Source: Deltaproteobacteria bacterium
GTDB lineage: Bacteria; Myxococcota; Myxococcia; Myxococcales; Myxococcaceae
Length of the DNA: 12,238 bases
NCBI GenBank assembly: GCA_016875515.1
Contig: VGRA01000032.1
Location: 1 to 12,238 of the forward strand
Reading direction: 5' to 3'
This document shows positions 7,903-12,238 of the stretch, in pieces. Position numbers and translations under genes: made by a program. Under the pieces are notes generated by a model. That model made no database searches and had not been told where the DNA came from. It saw nothing but the letters and a program-made list of their open reading frames with translations. Positions within the stretch are counted from its first letter, which is position 1. Every line of letters starts with the position of its first letter.

Positions 7903-10900
7903 TAGCCGAGCTCCTCGTTCTCGTTGCGGATGCGGGCCAAGTACGACGTGCGCGGGCGCACGTTGAGCTCCTGGAGCAGTTCGTAGTTGCGGGGGTTCTT
8001 CTTCAGCGCGTGCACGCGGGACTCGGCGTCGTTGATGTTGCCGAAGGTGATGGCCTGCGTGGGGCACGCCTGCGCGCACGCCGGGGTGACGGCGCCGTCC
8101 ATGAGCCCCTTGCGGTCACCGCCCTGCTGCTTGGTGGAGACCTTCGCCTCCTCCACCCGCTGCGTGCAGTAGGTGCACTTCTCCATCACGCCGCGGTAGC
8201 GCACCGTGACATCCGGGTTGCGCTGAAGCTTGAGGGTGGCCATCCGGGCCTTGTCCTCCTCCGGGACGTACACGTTGCCCGTCTTGGTGTAGTCCAGGTA
8301 GTTGAAGCGCCGGACCTTGAACGGGCAGTTGTTGGCGCAGTACCGCGTGCCGATGCACCGGTTGTACGCCATGGAGTTGATGCCCTCCTCGTCGTGCACC
8401 GTGGCGGACACGGGGCACACCGGTTCGCAGGGGGCGTTCTCGCAGTGCTGGCAGGCCACCGGCTGGTGCGCCGCGGACGGCGTGTCCACGTCCCCGGTGA
8501 AGTAGCGGTCCACGCGGATCCAGTGCAGCTCGCGCCCGAGCAGCACCTGCTCGCGCCCTACGGACGGGATGTTGTTCTCCGCCTGGCATGCAATTGCGCA
8601 GATGTTGCAGCCGATGCAGGAGGACAGGTCCACCACCATGCCCCACTGCTGCCCGTCGTACTTGATGGGGGCGTCCGGCTGCTTGAGCGCGGTGGGCTTG
8701 CCCGGCACCTTCAGCTCCACCAGCCCGAAGTTTCCGGAGATGTCCTTCGCCTGAGCGAAGGCCGGGTCCTTCTCGTACTCGCCGGCAGAGGCGGTGCGGA
8801 AGTGCGGCCGCTCGCCCAGCCCCAACATGCGCTCCTTCGCGCCCGCTGCCTGTTGGGTCATCTGCGCGAACGTCATCTCCTTGTAAGGGTTGCCCGGGAC
8901 GCTGAAGTGGTCCTGCGTGGAGCAGAGCACCACGTCCTTGCCGGTGCGCTTCACCTGGACGCCCGTCACCACCCCCAGCCCGTTGGAGAGCAGCGGGCCC
9001 ACGTCCACGCCCACCCCCTTGGCCACTGCGCCCGCGCCGTGGCCGTACCCCTGCACCATCACCAGCGAGGTGGGGTTGAGGCCGGGCAGCACGAAGGCCG
9101 GCGCCTGGATGGACGCCCCGCCCGCGGACAGCTCCACGATGTCCGCGGTGTAACCGTTGCGGTCCACCTTGCTCTGGATGCCCAACTCCGCGGCGGTGCC
9201 AGGGGCCACCAGCACGGCATTGTCCCACACCAGCTTGGACATGGTGTCCGGCAGCTCCATCACCCAGGACACGTTGGTGAGGCGGCCGTCCAGCGCGTGG
9301 CCCTGCACCGCCACCAACTCGTAGCCGTCCTTGCCCGGCGCGGTGGCCTGCAGGCCGCGCACCGCGTTCGTCACGTCCGCCACGTTGGCGTTGGCCGGGG
9401 CCATGGCCCGCGCGGAGGCGGGGATGAGGCCGTCGTGCAGCGCCTTGCGCCAGGCCTTCTCCGTCCCAAGCACGCCGGCACCGGACCGCCAGGACTGCTC
9501 CACCTGCTTCTTGTCCGAGCGCTCCGTCTCCTCGGCCAGCTGCGCCATGAAGGACACGAGCGGGCGGGCCCCGTGCAACGGCAGGATGAGCGGCTGCACC
9601 AGGCTCACGCTCCCGTCCCACGCCCGGGCGTCAGACCAGGACTCCAGGAAGTGCGCCAGCGGGGCGTGCCAGGTGGCCCTGGCCCCCGTCTCCTCCGGCA
9701 TCACGCCCAGGTGGAAGGTCTGCGCCTTGGCGAACGCCTCGGCGAACTTGAGCGCGCCCGGCGCGGTGTAGACCGGGTTGGTGTCCACCAGCACCAGCGT
9801 CCGGACGGTGCCGTCGTTCAGCCCGCGCGAGAGCGCGGACAGCTGCTCGAACATGGAGACGCGCGCGGTGGGCTTACCGAAGGACACCTTGATGCCGCCG
9901 CCGAGCGCCGCGTTGATGGCGTAGGCCAGCGCGTGCACGGCCGCCGGCTGCCGCTCGCCCACGAAGAGCGCCGCCTCGCCGCGGTGGGCCGCCAGGTCCC
10001 TGGCCAGCCCGGCCACGAACTTCTGGACGTTCTCCGGCAGCGCCGCAACCGGGGCCGCGTCCGGCACGTTGACGCCGGCGGTGCGCAGCGCCTGGGCCAC
10101 CCCGCGCAGCACCTCCACGCCGAGGCTGGACGCCACGCGCACACGGTGGTCCGCGTTGGAGCCGGTGACGGAGAAGGCGGCCTCGGCGGCGTACAGCCGC
10201 ATCATGGACCGCGCATCCGAGGGGGACTGCACTGCGCGGCTCTGGCCGAACTGCCGGGCGTGGCGCAGGTGGTCCGGGCTGGAGACCAGGAAGTCCGAGT
10301 CCAGCGCGAAGATGATCTTCACGCCGGTGAGATCATGATGCACCCGAGCCCCGGGGCCGAACGCCAGCTCCGCCCCCAGCGCGCACTGGTCCGCCGCCAG
10401 TGGGTCCCACCGGAACACCTTGGTGCCGGGGCGGCGGCTCACCACCGCCTCGAGCAGCCGCTCCGCGGTGGGGCCCATGTCCTCCTCTGCGAGGAACGCC
10501 AACCCCGCCCCGTCCGGGTGGCCCTTCAGCACGCCTGCCACCGCGGCGTCGAACGCCTCCCAGGTGCTCGCCGTCCCGCCCTTCAGCGGGGTGCGGGCGC
10601 GCTCGGGGTCATACAGCCGGAGCACCTCCGCCTGCGCCCAGATGTCGGACGCGCCGAGCGAGGAGGGGTGGAGGGGGTTGCCTTCCATCTTCGTCGGTCG
10701 GCCCTCGTTGGCCTCCACCAGCAGCCCGAGCGCGCCTTGAGAGCGCTGCATGGCGGTGGCGTAGGACATCCGGACGCCCGGGATGGCCTGCTCCGGGGCG
10801 CGTACGAACGGGAGGATCTCCTCCACCGGGCGGCGGATGGGCAGCTTGTCGCAGCCGGCCAGCGCGCCCAGCGACATGGAGGCCCCGGCGAGCTTCAGCG

Positions 10901-11063
10901 CGTCCCGGCGGCTGTAGCCCGCGGACGGGGCGGCGCCGTTGGGGAACTCCACGTCCAGCGTCTCGGTGACGGCGGCGTCACCTGCCTTGTGCTCCAGCGA
11001 GCGCCAGTGGGAGGGGGACTCCTCCATCTGGTTCCGGATCGGCGCGTAGGGATCTTTCTTCAT
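7902..11063 (-). CDS. actB: ActB, molybdopterin oxidoreductase-like/iron-sulfur subunit of Alternative Complex III
   Basis: This 1053-residue periplasmic subunit carries electrons from quinol towards the hemes. Near the start, PSHWRSLE (17-24) is the N-terminal extension typical of ACIII-type Tat proteins. The twin-arginine motif [10 protein letters not shown] (51-60) then leads to the lipobox LAGC, with C71 as acylated anchor. Residues ~85-760 form the molybdopterin-oxidoreductase-like domain, which in this family binds no Mo cofactor; I see no N-terminal Fe-S cysteine cluster. From ~803 a ferredoxin-like domain carries four cysteine groups: [11 protein letters not shown] (816-826), [13 protein letters not shown] (871-883), [11 protein letters not shown] (903-913) and CTYC...CAQAC (963-1000), consistent with three [4Fe-4S] and one [3Fe-4S] cluster. 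The ATG at 11061-11063 lies 30 bases after actA, with only a weak, distant GAGGA. The TAG stop overlaps the actC GTG. The frame is undamaged throughout. Confidence 0.97.
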   Translation of the reverse strand: MKKDPYAPIRNQMEESPSHWRSLEHKAGDAAVTETLDVEFPNGAAPSAGYSRRDALKLAGASMSLGALAGCDKLPIRRPVEEILPFVRAPEQAIPGVRMSYATAMQRSQGALGLLVEANEGRPTKMEGNPLHPSSLGASDIWAQAEVLRLYDPERARTPLKGGTASTWEAFDAAVAGVLKGHPDGAGLAFLAEEDMGPTAERLLEAVVSRRPGTKVFRWDPLAADQCALGAELAFGPGARVHHDLTGVKIIFALDSDFLVSSPDHLRHARQFGQSRAVQSPSDARSMMRLYAAEAAFSVTGSNADHRVRVASSLGVEVLRGVAQALRTAGVNVPDAAPVAALPENVQKFVAGLARDLAAHRGEAALFVGERQPAAVHALAYAINAALGGGIKVSFGKPTARVSMFEQLSALSRGLNDGTVRTLVLVDTNPVYTAPGALKFAEAFAKAQTFHLGVMPEETGARATWHAPLAHFLESWSDARAWDGSVSLVQPLILPLHGARPLVSFMAQLAEETERSDKKQVEQSWRSGAGVLGTEKAWRKALHDGLIPASARAMAPANANVADVTNAVRGLQATAPGKDGYELVAVQGHALDGRLTNVSWVMELPDTMSKLVWDNAVLVAPGTAAELGIQSKVDRNGYTADIVELSAGGASIQAPAFVLPGLNPTSLVMVQGYGHGAGAVAKGVGVDVGPLLSNGLGVVTGVQVKRTGKDVVLCSTQDHFSVPGNPYKEMTFAQMTQQAAGAKERMLGLGERPHFRTASAGEYEKDPAFAQAKDISGNFGLVELKVPGKPTALKQPDAPIKYDGQQWGMVVDLSSCIGCNICAIACQAENNIPSVGREQVLLGRELHWIRVDRYFTGDVDTPSAAHQPVACQHCENAPCEPVCPVSATVHDEEGINSMAYNRCIGTRYCANNCPFKVRRFNYLDYTKTGNVYVPEEDKARMATLKLQRNPDVTVRYRGVMEKCTYCTQRVEEAKVSTKQQGGDRKGLMDGAVTPACAQACPTQAITFGNINDAESRVHALKKNPRNYELLQELNVRPRTSYLARIRNENEELG

Positions 11064-11093
11064 GGTGCGTCTCGTCCTCGGGTGCGCAGCGGT

Positions 11094-11825
11094 CTAGCGG
11101 TGGCAGCCGGTGCAGCCGGCGGTGGCGTGGAGCTCGAGCTCGCCCTTTTCGTTGTACTGCGCAACGCGGGTGAGGCTGCCGGGCGGGTTGAGCGTCTTGG
11201 CAATGCGGGTGGCCTTCTCGTTCCACGACAGGTCGCCCTTCCAGCCCATGGCGGTGACCTGGTCCACCGGCCTGAGGTTGGGGGCGGGGTTGCCGTGGCA
11301 GTCCAGGCACCAGCTCATGGACAGCGGCTGGTTCTGCGCCACCACCTCCATCTGGTCAATGCGGCCGTGGCACGTCTCGCAGCCCACGGCGGCGCGGTTC
11401 TCGCCCACGCCCACCGCCACGTGGGCCGAATGGTTGAAGTAGGCGAAGTCCGGCGTCTTGTGGATCTTCACCCACGCCACCGACTTGGTGCCGTTGCCAC
11501 CCTCCCAGCTGTCCCGCAGGGCCTGCAGCTTCTCCGAGTCCTTCTTCACCTGCTGGTGGCAGTTCATGCACACCGCGGTGGAGGGGACGCCTGAGTGGGG
11601 GCCGCGCTCCACGTACGAGTGGCAGTAGCGGCAGTCCATGCCCATCTCGCCCGCGTGCAGCTTGTGGCTGTAGGGGATGGGCTGCCTGGGGGCGTAGCCC
11701 ACGTCCGTGTTCCACGGGGATGCCCAGTAGTAGAGGGCGAAGGCACCGCCGCCCCCACCCACGAGCGTTCCAACCAGCGCGAGTGCCGGCGTCTTGTTCC
11801 ACCACTTGGGGAAGATCTGGGCCAC
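11094..11825 (-). CDS. actA: ActA, membrane-anchored pentaheme cytochrome c of Alternative Complex III
   Basis: This 243-residue first gene of the ACIII operon is a periplasmic multiheme electron-transfer subunit. One hydrophobic segment (about residues 13-34, after WWNK) is an uncleaved signal anchor. Five CXXCH motifs follow: CRYCH (65-69), CMNCH (86-90), CETCH (149-153), CLDCH (173-177) and CTGCH (238-242), the last only one residue from the C-terminus. Extra histidines (H54, H57, H77, H132, H135 and others) can serve as distal ligands, as in related class III/NapC-like multiheme folds. Start is the GTG at 11823-11825: GGAGG lies 7 bases upstream, and the product then begins MAQIFPKWWN. 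The gene is followed by actB after 30 bases. Confidence 0.96.
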   Translation of the reverse strand: MAQIFPKWWNKTPALALVGTLVGGGGGAFALYYWASPWNTDVGYAPRQPIPYSHKLHAGEMGMDCRYCHSYVERGPHSGVPSTAVCMNCHQQVKKDSEKLQALRDSWEGGNGTKSVAWVKIHKTPDFAYFNHSAHVAVGVGENRAAVGCETCHGRIDQMEVVAQNQPLSMSWCLDCHGNPAPNLRPVDQVTAMGWKGDLSWNEKATRIAKTLNPPGSLTRVAQYNEKGELELHATAGCTGCHR

Positions 11826-11832
11826 GTTGAAA

Positions 11833-11837
11833 CCTCC
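11833..11837 (-). promoter_or_regulatory. Strong Shine-Dalgarno deciding the actA GTG start
   Basis: The minus strand reads GGAGG, then 7 bases, then GTG. This is the best ribosome binding site in the act region, and it settles the GTG at 11825 as the actA start. Confidence 0.8.
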
Positions 11838-11849
11838 GAAGCGAGAGGC

Positions 11850-11878
11850 CGTCTACCGGCACTCGCCCACAGACTCAA
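11850..11878 (-). promoter_or_regulatory. Candidate sigma-70-type promoter of the act operon
   Basis: On the minus strand TTGAGT (11873-11878) and TAGACG (11850-11855) are separated by 17 bases. This resembles -35 and -10 boxes (4/6 and 3/6 matches to the E. coli consensus) and lies about 25 bases upstream of the actA GTG. It falls in the only sizeable gap upstream of the operon. The match is moderate, so this is a suggestion from position and spacing. Confidence 0.35.
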
Positions 11879-11906
11879 GAATGAAAACGACCGGGAGAGG
11901 ACAGTT

Positions 11907-11927
11907 GGGGCAGGGGCGGGGGAAGGG
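11907..11927 (+). other. G-quadruplex-type motif upstream of the act operon
   Basis: Four G-runs of 4, 4, 5 and 3 bases are separated by loops of CA, C and AA, fitting the G3+N1-7 quadruplex pattern with very short loops. They sit in a purine-rich tract (about 11891-11940) on the plus strand, which is the template strand for actA, roughly 30 bases upstream of the candidate -35 box. Confidence 0.45.
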
Positions 11928-11953
11928 CAGAGAAGGCGGACGCATCCGGTCCA

Positions 11954-12238
11954 TCAGGGATGGGGGCCATGGCGGGCAAGCAGGCGGGCGGCGTTGATGG
12001 CGTTGCCGCGGCCGGCGGCGTCCGTGCGCCAGAATCCGCGGATGAGCCCCTGCTGGTCCACCACCATGTAGGCGGGCAGCCGCAGCAGGTCCCACGTGTT
12101 GCTACCGGCGTCCGTGCCGGCGAAGGTGTCCCACCCGCGCCGCACCCCGGAGGCCACCACCTCCAGCTGGTCCGGGGCCCCGGTGGCCACGTGCAGGCGC
12201 GGGGCGGGGGCGGGGCCGCGCAGTTTCGCGGCGGCGGC
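11954..12238 (-). CDS. Thioredoxin-fold (TlpA/redoxin-like) protein, C-terminal part (partial)
   Basis: The frame is open from the right edge to the TGA at 11954-11956 and gives about 94 residues. The segment LRLPAYMVVDQQGLIRG looks like the cis-proline strand and following hairpin of TlpA/AhpC-TSA redoxins (P-x-x-x-VVD-x-x-G-x-IRG), followed by a C-terminal helix (NAINAARLLARHG). The active-site CXXC would lie upstream, beyond the window, so redox activity cannot be judged. It runs the same way as the act operon, 128 bases upstream of actA. A thioredoxin-like protein next to a seven-heme complex would suit apocytochrome c thiol reduction (CcmG/TlpA-like) or copper delivery to an oxidase, but this is inference from position. 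Confidence 0.7.
   Translation of the reverse strand, partial: AAAAKLRGPAPAPRLHVATGAPDQLEVVASGVRRGWDTFAGTDAGSNTWDLLRLPAYMVVDQQGLIRGFWRTDAAGRGNAINAARLLARHGPHP

Noticed and set aside
8010..11594. Very long plus-strand open frame opposite actA/actB
   Set aside because: Its product is Arg/His/Gly/Leu-rich with no domain. It is the expected antisense shadow of high-GC genes whose third positions are nearly always G or C.

Overview
The window is very GC-rich with a strong G/C preference at third codon positions. Almost all of it is coded on the minus strand. Its core is a complete Alternative Complex III (ACIII, quinol:cytochrome c/oxidase oxidoreductase) operon, actABCDEF, which stands in for the bc1 complex in many Myxococcota, Bacteroidota, Planctomycetota and some other bacteria. 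Gene content, base composition and GTG/ATG use suggest a myxobacterium (Myxococcota, perhaps Cystobacterineae). That placement is inference, because no rRNA or taxonomic marker is present.

Layout, in the direction of minus-strand transcription (right to left). At the right edge is the C-terminal part of a thioredoxin-fold (TlpA/redoxin-like) protein (11954-12238). A 128-base gap follows, holding a G-quadruplex-type motif, a plausible promoter and a strong Shine-Dalgarno. Then come actA (pentaheme cytochrome c), actB (molybdopterin-oxidoreductase-like plus Fe-S ferredoxin domain, Tat lipoprotein), actC (NrfD-like quinol-site subunit), actD (DUF3341), actE (here a diheme cytochrome c lipoprotein), actF (second NrfD-like subunit) and a 46-residue single-helix protein. 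From actB to the 46-residue ORF, start and stop codons overlap or nearly touch. After the operon lies a decayed diheme cytochrome c peroxidase (MauG/CcpA family), followed by a good intrinsic terminator. A second minus-strand unit follows: a DCC-family thiol-disulfide protein, a class I iron-sulfur fumarase, and a small membrane-anchored protein of unknown function whose GTG start overlaps the fumarase stop. At the left edge the last codons of a plus-strand gene converge on this unit.

How the genes work together: ActC/ActF oxidise menaquinol or ubiquinol, ActB carries electrons through its Fe-S clusters to the ActA and ActE hemes, and from there to a terminal oxidase that is not in the window. 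Fumarase feeds the TCA cycle that supplies the quinone pool. A cytochrome c peroxidase would have been an alternative electron sink from the cytochrome c level, but here it is dead.

Two things stand out. First, actC is broken by a single-base deletion near 7480-7482 although every other act gene is intact, so it is either a sequence error or a serious respiratory lesion. Second, the peroxidase pseudogene has lost both heme sites: the first by an in-frame deletion of the whole N-terminal heme domain, the second by substitutions in the CXXCH motif, one of which makes a stop codon. No RNA genes, insertion sequences or CRISPR arrays were seen, and no gene-free stretch exceeds about 130 bases.
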